Source: Streptomyces diacarni (GTDB taxonomy: Bacteria; Actinomycetota; Actinomycetes; Streptomycetales; Streptomycetaceae). From it: DNA of 64,000 nt. Location: the NCBI RefSeq assembly GCF_003323715.1, contig NZ_QOIN01000028.1:62001-126000 (forward strand), given 5' to 3'. The position numbers were made by a program, and so were the translations under genes. Below the pieces are notes generated by a model that worked only from the letters and a program-made list of their open reading frames with translations, had not been told where the DNA came from and ran no database searches. The stretch's first letter is position 1. Every line of letters starts with the position of its first letter. Positions 44,047 through 52,240 of the stretch are shown here, one piece after another.

Positions 44047-45837
44047 ATGGACGTCTCGTCTGACCGCACCACCGAGGACGCTCTCACCGAGCTGCACCGG
44101 CTCGCGCTGCGCACGGTCGCGCGGGCACGGCACCGGGCGCGCGCCCGGATCGCCGCCGAGCTGACCGACGGCCGCGCGGAAGGGCAGACGGGTCCGCGGA
44201 GCCCGTGCGTGTCCGACGGCGCCGGGCAGGCGCCGCCCAGCGACGTGGCGGTGCTGCCGGGCCTGCCGTCCTGGGTGCCGGCGGTGCTGGGCGTGCTGCG
44301 GGGCAGCTCCACGGTGCTGCGGCCCGACGTCGCGCCGGACGGGACGGTGTGCGACTTCACGGTCGTGGGGGCCAACCACTTCGAGCTGAGCGGGGTGGAA
44401 CGCGGCTCGTTCGACTTCCTGGGCAAGCGCCTGTCCGAGACCAGGCCGGGGGTGCGCACCAGCGGAATCTACGACGTGTACCGCGCGGCACTGGAGAAGG
44501 GCACCCCCGTCTCCAGCGACACCGTCGACTATGTGGACGTCGTGGACGGGGTGCTCCAGCGTGCCAGGCTGCGCGGCACCGTCACCGTGCTGCCCGGACT
44601 CGGACTGCTGCTGACGAACTGGGAGCCGATGGGCGAGGCCAGGCTCAGCCGCCGCGTCCAGGAGGGCGGCCGGATGGGCTGGGCCGAATGGGATCTGATC
44701 AGCGGTCGCGTCCGCTGGTCGCACGGGCTGCGCGAACTGCTGGGGCTGCGGGCGCCGCCGCTGGACGGCGTCACGCTGGAGGACGTGCCAGGGGCGGAGG
44801 GGGCGGGGCGTACCGTCGCCTCCGCCAAGGACGTCGCAGCGGACCTGATCACCGTCGGACGGAAGGTCGACCCCGCGGACGTACCTGGGTTCGCGGCCGA
44901 CATGCGGGACCTGCTGCGCGGCGTCGAGGCGCCCGACCGCGAGCTGACCGTCCGGGTGGACGGTACGCGGCGGCGGATCCGCTGGGTGGGGCACGCCCAG
45001 CCGGAGGGCGCAGAGGTACCCGAGTCCTTGCTGTTCGCCGCACGCAACATCACCGGGCAGGAGGAGGAGCTGCGCGAGGCACTCGTCGAGGCCGAGCGGC
45101 TGCGGCAGGAGGCGGCCGCCGAACGGCGGGTCTCCGAGACGTTCCGCAAGGCCCTCGTCCCGCCGCTGGAGGCGCTGACACCGCCGTGGATCTCGGTCAG
45201 CTCCGCCTACGTGCCGTCCGACTCGGGCGTGGGCGGTGACTGGTACAAGTGCCGCGAGCTCCCCGACGGCCGGGTGCTGCTTGCTGTCGGTGACGCCTCG
45301 GGGCACGGGGTCCAGGCGGCCAGCCGGGCCGTGCAGCAGCGCTCCGCCCTCGCCGGTCTCGCCTACACCGGCGGGGAGGCGGCGCAGCTGGTGTGGGCGC
45401 TGGGGGAGGTCGTCTACAACGACTACTACGGCAACCTCGACACCACCGCCACGTGCGTGGTCGGGCACCTCTTCCCCCGGGAGCGGGTCTTCCGCTGGGC
45501 CAGCGCGGGGCACCCCGCACCGATCCTGGTCAGGGACGGCGAGCCGCGGCTGCTCGAAGGCGAGCACGGCATGATGCTGGGCGTGCTGGCGGACGCGGCC
45601 TACACGACCAACACCGTCCAACTGCATGCCGGCGACCTGCTGCTCCTCTACACCGACGGCGTCGTCGAGCGCCGCGGCAGCGACCTGGAGACCGGCTCAG
45701 CGGCCCTCCTGGAGGCCGTGCGGACGTGGAAGGCCAGGGGGCGGCTCGCCGAGTCGGCGGCGGATCGCCTGGTCGCCGGCCTGCTGGGCTCCCAGGCGGA
45801 GGACGACGCGACGATCCTCGCCATCCAGGTGTCCTGA
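44047..45837 (+). CDS. PAS-containing SpoIIE-type PP2C phosphatase
   Basis: 596 residues from ATG 44047. An N-terminal sensory region contains a PAS-like fold (GRMGWAEWDLISGRVRWSHG, with the C-cap RRIRWVGHAQPEG). A short coiled segment (EEELREALVEAERLRQEAAA) leads to the SpoIIE domain: YVPSDSGVGGDWYK, VGDASGHGVQAA, SAGHPAPIL, MMLGVL and LLLYTDGVVERRG, with the metal-binding Asp residues present. Such phosphatases dephosphorylate anti-anti-sigma factors in partner-switching stress pathways. The stop is six bases from the convergent gvpO stop, so it may belong functionally with the gas-vesicle region, but that is inference. Confidence 0.9.
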   Translation: MDVSSDRTTEDALTELHRLALRTVARARHRARARIAAELTDGRAEGQTGPRSPCVSDGAGQAPPSDVAVLPGLPSWVPAVLGVLRGSSTVLRPDVAPDGTVCDFTVVGANHFELSGVERGSFDFLGKRLSETRPGVRTSGIYDVYRAALEKGTPVSSDTVDYVDVVDGVLQRARLRGTVTVLPGLGLLLTNWEPMGEARLSRRVQEGGRMGWAEWDLISGRVRWSHGLRELLGLRAPPLDGVTLEDVPGAEGAGRTVASAKDVAADLITVGRKVDPADVPGFAADMRDLLRGVEAPDRELTVRVDGTRRRIRWVGHAQPEGAEVPESLLFAARNITGQEEELREALVEAERLRQEAAAERRVSETFRKALVPPLEALTPPWISVSSAYVPSDSGVGGDWYKCRELPDGRVLLAVGDASGHGVQAASRAVQQRSALAGLAYTGGEAAQLVWALGEVVYNDYYGNLDTTATCVVGHLFPRERVFRWASAGHPAPILVRDGEPRLLEGEHGMMLGVLADAAYTTNTVQLHAGDLLLLYTDGVVERRGSDLETGSAALLEAVRTWKARGRLAESAADRLVAGLLGSQAEDDATILAIQVS

Positions 45838-45843
45838 GACCCG

Positions 45844-46329
45844 TCAGCGGGGGTCGGCCTTGCCGCGTTCGTAGCGGCGGAGCCTGCGGTAGCCGGTCAG
45901 CTCCCCGTCGGAGTCCAGCGTCATCTCGTACGAGCCGAGCATGCTCACGCTGTCCGGGATCTTCCGCAGCTCGACGACCTCCACGTGCAGCGTCCACCCT
46001 TTGTCCTCGCCTCTGACGACCGAGGAGACCGTCTCCGCCTCCAGCCCGGTCAGCTCCGCGATGGTTTCGCGCGCGGACCGCAGCACCTGAGCGGTGCTGG
46101 GCGCCTTGGCCTCGGCGGTGGGCTGCTCGCGGCTCTCGGCGTCGGCCCCTGAGCGGGTCCCGGCGTCCGACTGCCTGCCGTCCTCGGCGGTGGGCTGCTT
46201 GCGCGCGGTGTTCTGCCGCGTCCCCGAGGCGGCGCTCCGCTGCGTGCCCGAGCGCGCCGAGTCGGACTTCTTGCGTGGGGCTGCCGCCCGGGCCGTCTTC
46301 TTGGCCGTGCCGCCCGCGCTCTCACTCAT
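45844..46329 (-). CDS. gvpO: Gas vesicle protein GvpO
   Basis: 161 residues from ATG 46329, preceded by GGGAGGAGAACCGGG. The C-terminal 85 residues are the GvpO domain (ETIAELTGLEAETVSSVVRG, KGWTLHVEVVELRKIPDSVS, LGSYEMTLDSDGELTGYRRL). The N-terminal 75 residues are low-complexity and basic (AKKTARAAAPRKKSDSARSG). Streptomyces gvpO genes usually head the cluster, and GvpO is needed for vesicle formation in haloarchaea. Here it is divergent from the gvpA operon, separated by 380 bases and two other genes. Confidence 0.93.
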   Translation of the reverse strand: MSESAGGTAKKTARAAAPRKKSDSARSGTQRSAASGTRQNTARKQPTAEDGRQSDAGTRSGADAESREQPTAEAKAPSTAQVLRSARETIAELTGLEAETVSSVVRGEDKGWTLHVEVVELRKIPDSVSMLGSYEMTLDSDGELTGYRRLRRYERGKADPR

Positions 46330-46445
46330 CCCGGTTCTCCTCCCTCCCCACGCCTGCGGGGAATCGGCGGACCGGGCGGGTGCCCGCTGTGCGCCGAGTG
46401 AACCGGGGCAGGCCGGGTACCGGTGAGGACCGGAGGCCGGGCGGG

Positions 46446-46619
46446 TCAGTCCTCGCCGCGGAAGATGTGGGACTCCGGGTCCCGGTCCCCGGACGGAGCA
46501 CGCGGCCCGTAGCCCATCGGGCCGTCCGGGCGGCGCGTCGTACGGGCGAGGAGCACGGGAGCGTGACGCTGGTCCCGGGCGTCCTCGTCGTGCGTGATGC
46601 CCTGGCTTCGTTGCACCAC
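46446..46619 (-). CDS. Small open frame with near-complete Shine-Dalgarno sequence
   Basis: The minus strand reads GGAGGTGATC directly before two in-frame GTG codons (46619 and 46616), almost the full anti-16S complement. Either start gives 57 or 56 residues (VVQRSQGITHDEDARDQRHA ... GPMGYGPRAPSGDRDPESHI, ending FRGED). Third codon positions are about 85-90% G/C. An ATG at 46631 is also in frame but overlaps the SD. It lies between gvpO and the hemerythrin-like gene. I do not recognise the product. Confidence 0.5.
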   Translation of the reverse strand: MVQRSQGITHDEDARDQRHAPVLLARTTRRPDGPMGYGPRAPSGDRDPESHIFRGED

Positions 46620-46650
46620 GATCACCTCCATGTTCGACGCACACCCGGGT

Positions 46651-46667
46651 CCCCACGCCTCGTGGGG
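46651..46667. other. Small hairpin in the divergent gvp region
   Basis: CCCCACG-CCT-CGTGGGG is a perfect 7-bp stem with a 3-base loop, between the small minus-strand frame and the hemerythrin-like gene (plus). Its role is unknown: an operator or an attenuator-like structure in the divergent promoter zone. Confidence 0.4.
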
Positions 46668-46709
46668 CGAAACGGTCACCGGGGGAGGGAAGAGGACCAA
46701 GGAGCTGAG

Positions 46710-47168
46710 ATGGCGCACAAGCCCGAGGTGACCGAGCTGCTCGCGGACGCGTACGCCGAGACGGAGCGGCTGGTCACCGCGTACGAGGCGACACGTGACC
46801 CCGAGCGGCGCGGCGCCCTCGCCGAGGCGTTGGACGCCGGTGCCAGGCGGCACGCTCTCGCCCGGGAGCGGGAACTCGACCCGGTGCTGCGGCGGGTGCT
46901 CCCCGACGGGGACCGGGTCGCCGCCGCCGCGGCCCGGCGCGCGGCCGCGGCGTGCGCGGCGGTGCGCCGGCTGCAGGGCCTCGCGCCCGACGCCCCGGCC
47001 GCCGACCGGGAGATCGCCGCGGTGCTGGACGCGGTGCGTGCCGCGGCGCGCACCGACGAGGAAGAGGTCTTTCCGCCGTTGCGGGACCGGCTGGGCCACC
47101 GCGCACGCCGGGAGCTGGGTGCCGCCGTGGAGCGGGCTTTGGCCTGCGGCGGAGCACGCGGGGTTTGA
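46710..47168 (+). CDS. Degenerate hemerythrin-like (HHE) four-helix protein
   Basis: 152 residues from ATG 46710 with AAGGAG at 46699-46704. Four amphipathic helices match the HHE layout, including RRHALARERELDPVLRRVLP (helix 2) and RTDEEEVFPPLRDRL (helix 4), the usual H-xx-EEE-xFP-L position. Of the normal iron ligands only His48 and some acidic residues are left: the His of helix 1, the helix-3 H-x3-(K/R) and the helix-4 HH are Ala/Arg/Thr. A di-iron site is therefore unlikely. It stands directly before gvpA, separated by a hairpin. Confidence 0.65.
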   Translation: MAHKPEVTELLADAYAETERLVTAYEATRDPERRGALAEALDAGARRHALARERELDPVLRRVLPDGDRVAAAAARRAAAACAAVRRLQGLAPDAPAADREIAAVLDAVRAAARTDEEEVFPPLRDRLGHRARRELGAAVERALACGGARGV

Positions 47169-47187
47169 CCCTTGGCCCAAGGGCTAC
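47163..47187 (+). promoter_or_regulatory. Possible stress-sigma (SigB-type) promoter for gvpA
   Basis: GTTT (47163-47166), 14 bases, then GGGCTAC (47181-47187) approximates the GNNT-N14-16-GGGTAY pattern of SigB-family promoters, with one extra C in the -10. A second candidate -35, TTGACC, lies at 47263-47268. Neither is secure. Confidence 0.25.
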
Positions 47188-47231
47188 CCGGTCCGGCGCC
47201 GCGGCGTGGCCGCGGCCTCCGATACACATCA

Positions 47232-47251
47232 GGCCCGCGAAATCGCGGGCC
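47232..47251. terminator. Hairpin between the hemerythrin-like gene and gvpA
   Basis: GGCCCGCGA (47232-47240) and TCGCGGGCC (47243-47251) form a perfect 9-bp stem with an AA centre, 64 bases past the hemerythrin-like stop. As a DNA palindrome it could equally be a regulator site upstream of gvpA. Confidence 0.5.
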
Positions 47252-47317
47252 GTGCGCGGTAGTTGACCGCGAGCTGGGCCACTAGTGACGCCAAGAAGCG
47301 AAGGAGGCTCCGTCCTC

Positions 47318-47737
47318 ATGACTGTCGCTCCGGCACAACAACAAGGCGGCGGCACCGGCAATCTCTACGACGTACTGGAGCTCGTCCTCGACCGGGGGCT
47401 GGTGATCGACGCGTTCGTGCGGGTGTCCCTCGTCGGGATCGAGATTCTCAAGATCGACGTCCGCGTCGTGGTCGCGAGTGTCGACACGTATCTGAAGTTC
47501 GCCGAGGCCTGCAACCGGCTCGACCTGGAGGCAGGCCCCCGCAAGGACCCCGGACTGCCGGACCTGGTCGGTGAGATGACCGAGTCGGGCGCCAAGGGGA
47601 AGACCAAAGGAGCGCTGAGCGGCGCGGCGCAGACCGTCTCCGACGCCTTCCAGCAGGCGCGTGACGAGTCCCAGGACGACGGCGGCGGCACCAAGCGCCG
47701 TGCGGCCCCGGCCCGCCGGAAGGAGGAGCGGGAGTGA
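47318..47737 (+). CDS. gvpA: Gas vesicle structural protein GvpA (GvpA/J family, extended)
   Basis: 139 residues from ATG 47318 behind GAAGGAGG. The GvpA core is residues 15-75: [46 protein letters not shown] (shortened here: [35 protein letters not shown]). GvpA builds the gas-vesicle wall as a ribbed shell in the cytoplasm. The 60-residue C-terminal extension ([20 protein letters not shown] ... [12 protein letters not shown]) is absent from cyanobacterial GvpA but usual in Streptomyces. It leads the gvpA-F-G-Y-Z-J-L-S-K run. Confidence 0.95.
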   Translation: MTVAPAQQQGGGTGNLYDVLELVLDRGLVIDAFVRVSLVGIEILKIDVRVVVASVDTYLKFAEACNRLDLEAGPRKDPGLPDLVGEMTESGAKGKTKGALSGAAQTVSDAFQQARDESQDDGGGTKRRAAPARRKEERE

Positions 47738-48516
47738 GTACCTACGTCTACGGGATCGCCCGGACGCCGGCCCCGCCCTTCCACGGGGATCTGACCGGGG
47801 TGGGCGACCCCCCGCGCCCGGTGCGCGTGGTCGAGCGCGAGGGGCTGGTCGCGCTGGTGAGCGACGCCCCCGACGATCTGAAGCCCAAGCGCAGGGAGCT
47901 CCTCGCCCACCAGCAGGTGCTGGCGCAGGCGAGCGCCGAGCGCCCTGTCCTGCCGATGCGGTTCGGCAGCCTCTCCGAGGACGACGACACCGTCGGTGAC
48001 GTCCTGCTGGAGCGTGCCGAGCACTTCCGCGAGCGGCTCGACGCGCTGGGGGGCAAGGTCGAGTACAACGTCAAGGCGAGCCACGACGAGGAAGCGGTGC
48101 TGCACGTCGTCATGGCGGAGCAGCCCGCGCTGCGGGCCGAGAGCGAGGCCAACCGTGCGGCCGGAGGCGGGACCTACGAGCAGAAGCTCCAGCTCGGTGA
48201 GCAGGTCGCCCGTGCCGTGCAGGCGCGTGAGTCCACCGACGCCGCGTTGGTGCGGCGGGCGCTGGAACCGCTGGCCGCCGAGGTCAGCGAGGGCCCCGAG
48301 AGCGGTGGCTGGCTGACCAACCTGTCCTTCCTCGTCGACCGGGAAGGCGCCGGCGAACTGCTCGCGGCGCTGGAGGAGCTGGAGACCTCGGCGCCCCAGC
48401 TGGACCTCACGGTCAACGGCCCGCTTCCGCCCTACAGCTTCGTCGAGAAGACCGACGCCCCGGCCGGTGCCACGGGCCCAGCGGGCGCCGCGGGAACCGC
48501 TCCCGCGGCGGGCTGA
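47734..48516 (+). CDS. gvpF: Gas vesicle protein GvpF
   Basis: 260 residues from GTG 47734, overlapping the gvpA stop. GvpF/L family: VYGIAR at the start, LMRFGS-type [37 protein letters not shown] and the C-terminal [10 protein letters not shown] with [10 protein letters not shown]. GvpF contacts GvpA and assists nucleation. First of two F/L paralogues in the cluster. Confidence 0.93.
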   Translation: MSTYVYGIARTPAPPFHGDLTGVGDPPRPVRVVEREGLVALVSDAPDDLKPKRRELLAHQQVLAQASAERPVLPMRFGSLSEDDDTVGDVLLERAEHFRERLDALGGKVEYNVKASHDEEAVLHVVMAEQPALRAESEANRAAGGGTYEQKLQLGEQVARAVQARESTDAALVRRALEPLAAEVSEGPESGGWLTNLSFLVDREGAGELLAALEELETSAPQLDLTVNGPLPPYSFVEKTDAPAGATGPAGAAGTAPAAG

Positions 48517-48528
48517 CAGGAGGCCGGT

Positions 48529-48765
48529 ATGGGCCTGATCAGTGAACTGCTGCTGCTGCCCGCCGCTCCGCTGCGCGGCACCGCGTGGGTGCTGCGGCAG
48601 GTGCGGGACGAGGCGGAGCGGCAGTACCGCGATCCCGCCACCGTGCAGCGCGAGCTGCGCGAGCTGGAGCGAGCGCTGCTGGCCGGTGAGATCGACGAAG
48701 CCGAGTTCGACCGGCGCGAGGACGAACTCCTCGCGCGTCTGGAGAACAGGAACCCATGGACATGA
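48529..48765 (+). CDS. gvpG: Gas vesicle protein GvpG
   Basis: 78 residues from ATG 48529 with AGGAGG upstream. GvpG signature: LLLLPAAPLRGTAWVLRQV then a charged helix QVRDEAERQYRDPATVQREL and ALLAGEIDEAEFDRREDELL. Small helical accessory protein of vesicle assembly. The next gene starts inside its last codons. Confidence 0.92.
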   Translation: MGLISELLLLPAAPLRGTAWVLRQVRDEAERQYRDPATVQRELRELERALLAGEIDEAEFDRREDELLARLENRNPWT

Positions 48766-49589
48766 ACAGCAGAGTGACGACGGCGCTGGCCGTCGCCGGG
48801 GGTTACGTCCTCGGCCGCACCAAGAAGGCGAAGTTCGCCTTCGGCGTCGCGACGATGGTGGCCGGCAAGCGGCTCAAGCTCGACCCGCAGGCGCTGGTCG
48901 GCTTCGCCAAGGACCAGCTCGGGAACAATCCGCAGTTCAAGGAGTTGGGCGACCAACTGCGCACCGATCTGCGCGGCGCGGGCAAGGCGGCCACGGGCGC
49001 CCTGGTCAACCGCCAGGTCAACGCGTTGGCCGACCGGCTGCACGAGCGCACCCTCGACGTGCGCGACCAGCTGTCCGGCGCCTCGGACAGCGCGAAGGAG
49101 ACGGCCGGGGACGCGGCCGCCACCGCCAGGGACACGGGTGAGGAGGCCGCGGGAACGGCACGAAAGGCTCTGCCGGGCGGCCGCCGTGCCCGCACCCGGG
49201 ACGAGGCCGAGGAGGCCGAGGACGCGGGCGCGCGGGAGCAGGACGGCGAGGAGAGCGGTGAGCGCGCCGACGGCGAGCACGAGTCCGAGGCCCCGACGGA
49301 CTCCCGCTCGTCCGGCGACGGAGCCGAGGCGGCCGGTGGCGCGCAGAAGACGGCCGGCAGGGCGAGGAAGTCCACCGGCACGGCGAAGAAGCCCGCGGCC
49401 CAGCGTCCGGCCAAGAAGCAGTCGCAGGGACGGGCGACGGGCAAGAAGGCGGCCTCGTCCTCGTCCGGCACCGCCAGGTCGGCCTCCCGCTCCTCGACCG
49501 GGAAGCGGACCGGCACCGCGTCGGCCGCCAAGCCGGCGTCGACGGGGGCGAAGGGCAGCGGTGCGAAGGGAGGCCGGAGCCGTGGCTGA
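48756..49589 (+). CDS. gvpY: Gas vesicle accessory protein GvpY
   Basis: 277 residues from ATG 48756, overlapping gvpG. The N-terminal 115 residues are a short hydrophobic/helical region (VTTALAVAGGYVLGRTKKAK, FAFGVATMVAGKRLKLDPQA). The rest is low complexity: an acidic block (EAEEAEDAGAREQDGEESGE) followed by a basic Lys/Ala/Ser block of histone-H1 character (STGTAKKPAAQRPAKKQSQG, RATGKKAASSSS). GvpY is found in actinobacterial clusters and has no known biochemical role. It could bind nucleic acid or the acidic tail of GvpZ (inference). Confidence 0.85.
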   Translation: MDMNSRVTTALAVAGGYVLGRTKKAKFAFGVATMVAGKRLKLDPQALVGFAKDQLGNNPQFKELGDQLRTDLRGAGKAATGALVNRQVNALADRLHERTLDVRDQLSGASDSAKETAGDAAATARDTGEEAAGTARKALPGGRRARTRDEAEEAEDAGAREQDGEESGERADGEHESEAPTDSRSSGDGAEAAGGAQKTAGRARKSTGTAKKPAAQRPAKKQSQGRATGKKAASSSSGTARSASRSSTGKRTGTASAAKPASTGAKGSGAKGGRSRG

Positions 49590-50802
49590 CACCGAGGCGA
49601 AGGACGGCGGCGGGAAGCTGCTCGGCGGGCTCGACACCGCGGCGACCGACCGGCTGAAGTCGGTGGCGAAGGAGTTCGCCATGGCCGAGGCGGAGAAGCT
49701 GCTGAGCGGGGTGGGCCGCAAGCTGGGCCAGACCACCGGCAAGCTCAACGACGTCGCCGAGGGCAACAGCCCGGGTCTGGGCAAGCTGGCGCTGGACAGC
49801 GGCCGCAAGATCATGGACGGCAAGGGCCCGCTGCGCACCGCGATGGAGGTGGGCGGCGGCCACCTCAAGGACAAGGCCGTCGAGGGCATCAAGGGCGTGT
49901 TCGGCGGCGGAGGCAAGAAGCGCAAGGGCGGCGGACAGAAGCCGGTCGTCATCCTGGAGTACGTGGACGTGGGCGTGCCGATAAGAGACGCCTACGACCA
50001 GTGGACCCAGTTGCAGGACTTCAGCTCCTTCAGCAAGGGCGTCAAGGACGTCACGGTCGCCGACGACACGACCTCCGACTGGAAGGCGAAGATCTTCTGG
50101 TCCAACCGGAGCTGGAAGGCCACGACCACGGAGCAGATCCCCGATCAGCGCATCGCCTGGACCTCCGAGGGCGCCAAGGGCAGCACGAAGGGCGTGGTGA
50201 CCTTCCATGAGCTGACGGACAACCTCACGCGGGTCGTGCTGCTGATCGAGTACTACCCCAAGGGCCTGTTCGAGAAGACCGGCAACATCTGGCGCGCCCA
50301 GGGCAGGCGGGCCAGGCTCGACCTCAAGCACTACGTCCGCCACATCGCCATGAAGGGCGAGGCCGACGACGGCTGGCGCGGCGAGATCCGCGACGGCGAG
50401 GTCGTCGTCTCGCACGAGGACGCGGTCGCCGAGGAGGAGGACGAGAACGCCGAGGACGCCGGAACCGATGCCCCCGACGAGGCGGAGGGTGCCGAGGAGC
50501 CCGAGGGCCAGGCGGAGGACGCGTACGACGACGAGGAGTACGAGGACGCCGAGTCCGGAGCGGACGAGCCCGAGGACGCCGAGGAGGCCGACGACTCCGA
50601 GGAGTTCGACGAGCCGGAGGCGGCCTACGGCGAGGACGCCGAACCCGAGGACGCCGAACCCGAAGGCGAGGAGCCCGAGGACGCCGAAGGCGAGGAGGGC
50701 GAGGAGCCCGAGGGCGAGTACGACGACGCGGACGAGGAGGCGGAGGAGGCCGAGCCCGAGGACGCCGAGGGCGAGTACGCCGCGGCGGGTGAGCGCAGGT
50801 GA
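49582..50802 (+). CDS. gvpZ: Gas vesicle accessory protein GvpZ (SRPBCC domain, acidic tail)
   Basis: 406 residues from GTG 49582, overlapping gvpY by eight bases. Residues 1-118 are helical and Gly-rich; 122-255 form an SRPBCC/polyketide-cyclase-like fold (VILEYVDVGVPIRDAYDQWT, FSSFSKGVKDV, IAWTSEGAKGSTKGVVTFHE). From about 278 a very acidic tail of some 128 residues follows, with repeated EPEDAE and EEPEGE-type units. This tail is much longer than a fold requires. GvpZ is specific to actinobacterial clusters; its function is unknown, and a ligand- or lipid-binding scaffold is one possibility. Confidence 0.87.
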   Translation: MADTEAKDGGGKLLGGLDTAATDRLKSVAKEFAMAEAEKLLSGVGRKLGQTTGKLNDVAEGNSPGLGKLALDSGRKIMDGKGPLRTAMEVGGGHLKDKAVEGIKGVFGGGGKKRKGGGQKPVVILEYVDVGVPIRDAYDQWTQLQDFSSFSKGVKDVTVADDTTSDWKAKIFWSNRSWKATTTEQIPDQRIAWTSEGAKGSTKGVVTFHELTDNLTRVVLLIEYYPKGLFEKTGNIWRAQGRRARLDLKHYVRHIAMKGEADDGWRGEIRDGEVVVSHEDAVAEEEDENAEDAGTDAPDEAEGAEEPEGQAEDAYDDEEYEDAESGADEPEDAEEADDSEEFDEPEAAYGEDAEPEDAEPEGEEPEDAEGEEGEEPEGEYDDADEEAEEAEPEDAEGEYAAAGERR

Positions 50803-51209
50803 GCACGCCGATGCCAGGGGCGAGCAGGCTGCCCGACCGCTACGAGGGCGGCAGCAGCGCGAACCTCGCCGACATCCTCGAACGGGTCCTCGACAAGGGC
50901 GTGGTGATCGCGGGCGACATCCGCATCAACCTGCTCGACATCGAGCTGCTGACCATCAAACTCCGACTGATCGTCGCCTCCGTCGACAAGGCCAAGGAGA
51001 TGGGCATCGACTGGTGGGAGACCGATCCGGCGCTCAGCTCGAACGCCCGCAGGGGCGAGCTGTCCGAGGAGAACGCGCGGCTGCGTGAGCGCGTCGCCGA
51101 GCTGGAGGGCAGGGCGCCGGGGTCCGGGGCCGAGGAAGCCGAGCACAGGGAGCTCGGGGAGACCAGGGAGACCAGGGAGCCCAGGGAGGTGGAAGGCCGT
51201 GAGCGGTGA
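50799..51209 (+). CDS. gvpJ: Gas vesicle protein GvpJ
   Basis: 136 residues from GTG 50799 (GTGA overlap). GvpA-like core 20-72: NLADILERVLDKGVVIAGDI, RINLLDIELLTIKLRLIVAS. The C-terminal helix (SEENARLRERVAELEG) and Glu-rich tail distinguish GvpJ from the wall protein. GvpJ is a minor component implicated in nucleation and shape. Confidence 0.93.
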   Translation: MSTPMPGASRLPDRYEGGSSANLADILERVLDKGVVIAGDIRINLLDIELLTIKLRLIVASVDKAKEMGIDWWETDPALSSNARRGELSEENARLRERVAELEGRAPGSGAEEAEHRELGETRETREPREVEGRER

Positions 51210-52002
51210 GCTGCGGTACGTCTACGCGGTGACCGCGCCACTGGCCGGGCCGCTGCCGGCGGAGCTGCGGGGCGTCGGCGGCGCGGCCCCCTACACCGTC
51301 GAGCACGCCGGACTGGTGGCGGTGACGGGCGTCGTGCCCGAGGCCGACTTCGCCGAGGAGCCGTTGCGCGCCCACCTGGAGGACCTGCGCTGGCTGGAGG
51401 AGACGGCACGCGCCCACCAGGGCGTCGTGGCCGCGCTGACGGCGCTGACCTGTCCGCTTCCGTTGCGCCTGGCGACCGTCTACCTGGACGACGACGGTGT
51501 ACGGCGCGCGCTGGAGGAGGGCCGGGAGGAGTTCGCGGCGACTCTGGAGCGGCTGGAGGGCCGCGTCGAGTGGGGCGTGAAGGTGTACGCGCGGCGCCGC
51601 GCACCGGAACCGGCCGCCGCCGGCGCCGCGCCCAGCAGCGGGCGGGACTTCCTGCGCCGCCGCAAGCAGGAGGTGACGGCCCGGGAGAACGCGCTGGAGG
51701 AGGCCGAGGAGCTCGGCCGTACGCTGCACGCGGCGCTCGCCGCGCAGGCCGAGGACGTGCGGGTCCATCCGGCGCAGAACCCGCAGCTGTCCCAGGCCCC
51801 GGGCCAGAACCTGCTCAACGCGGCCTACCTGGTGCCGCGCGAGCGCTCGGAGGAGTTCGTCGAGCGTGTCGAACAGCTGGGCGGACACGATCTGGCGGTC
51901 CGCGTCGAGCTGACCGGCCCGTGGGCGCCCTACTCCTTCGCGTCCGGTCAGGCCGGCGCCGAGGGGAACGCGGAGGGCCGCCATGACGGCGCCGTCGGCT
52001 GA
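51199..52002 (+). CDS. gvpL: Gas vesicle protein GvpL (GvpF/L family)
   Basis: 267 residues from GTG 51199, overlapping gvpJ by 11 bases. F/L family pattern: YVYAVTAPLAGPLPAELRGV, CPLPLRLATVYLDDDGVRRA, VEWGVKVYARR, AYLVPRERSEEFVERVEQLG and the final LTGPWAPYSFAS. Only about 30% like the first copy by eye, so the two are old paralogues. GvpL interacts with several minor Gvps. Confidence 0.92.
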   Translation: MSGELRYVYAVTAPLAGPLPAELRGVGGAAPYTVEHAGLVAVTGVVPEADFAEEPLRAHLEDLRWLEETARAHQGVVAALTALTCPLPLRLATVYLDDDGVRRALEEGREEFAATLERLEGRVEWGVKVYARRRAPEPAAAGAAPSSGRDFLRRRKQEVTARENALEEAEELGRTLHAALAAQAEDVRVHPAQNPQLSQAPGQNLLNAAYLVPRERSEEFVERVEQLGGHDLAVRVELTGPWAPYSFASGQAGAEGNAEGRHDGAVG

Positions 52003-52240
52003 ACCGTCCGCGGTGCCGGGCCCGGGCCCCGTGGCCGTCGACTCCGAGCGGCCGATGGCCAGGCGCCAGGTCGCGCTGGTGGACCTGCTGGACCGGTTGC
52101 TGGGCTCGGGCGTGGTGCTCGCCGGCTCGCTCACCCTCGGGATCGCCGACGTGGACCTGGTGCGGATCGACCTGCGTGCCCTGATCAGCTCGGTCAACGA
52201 ACGCGTCCCCTCGCCGTGGGAGGGAGGGAACCCCCTGTGA
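51983..52240 (+). CDS. gvpS: Gas vesicle protein GvpS (GvpA/J/S family)
   Basis: 85 residues from ATG 51983, overlapping gvpL. Core RQVALVDLLDRLLGSGVVLA, GSLTLGIADVDLVRIDLRAL is GvpA-like, close to GvpS/GvpM. Third GvpA-type protein in the operon, presumably a minor wall or cap component. Confidence 0.9.
   Translation: MTAPSAEPSAVPGPGPVAVDSERPMARRQVALVDLLDRLLGSGVVLAGSLTLGIADVDLVRIDLRALISSVNERVPSPWEGGNPL

Noticed and set aside
47285..47317. Upstream in-frame start for gvpA
   Set aside because: It would place the GAAGGAGG ribosome site inside the coding region; ATG 47318 has correct spacing.
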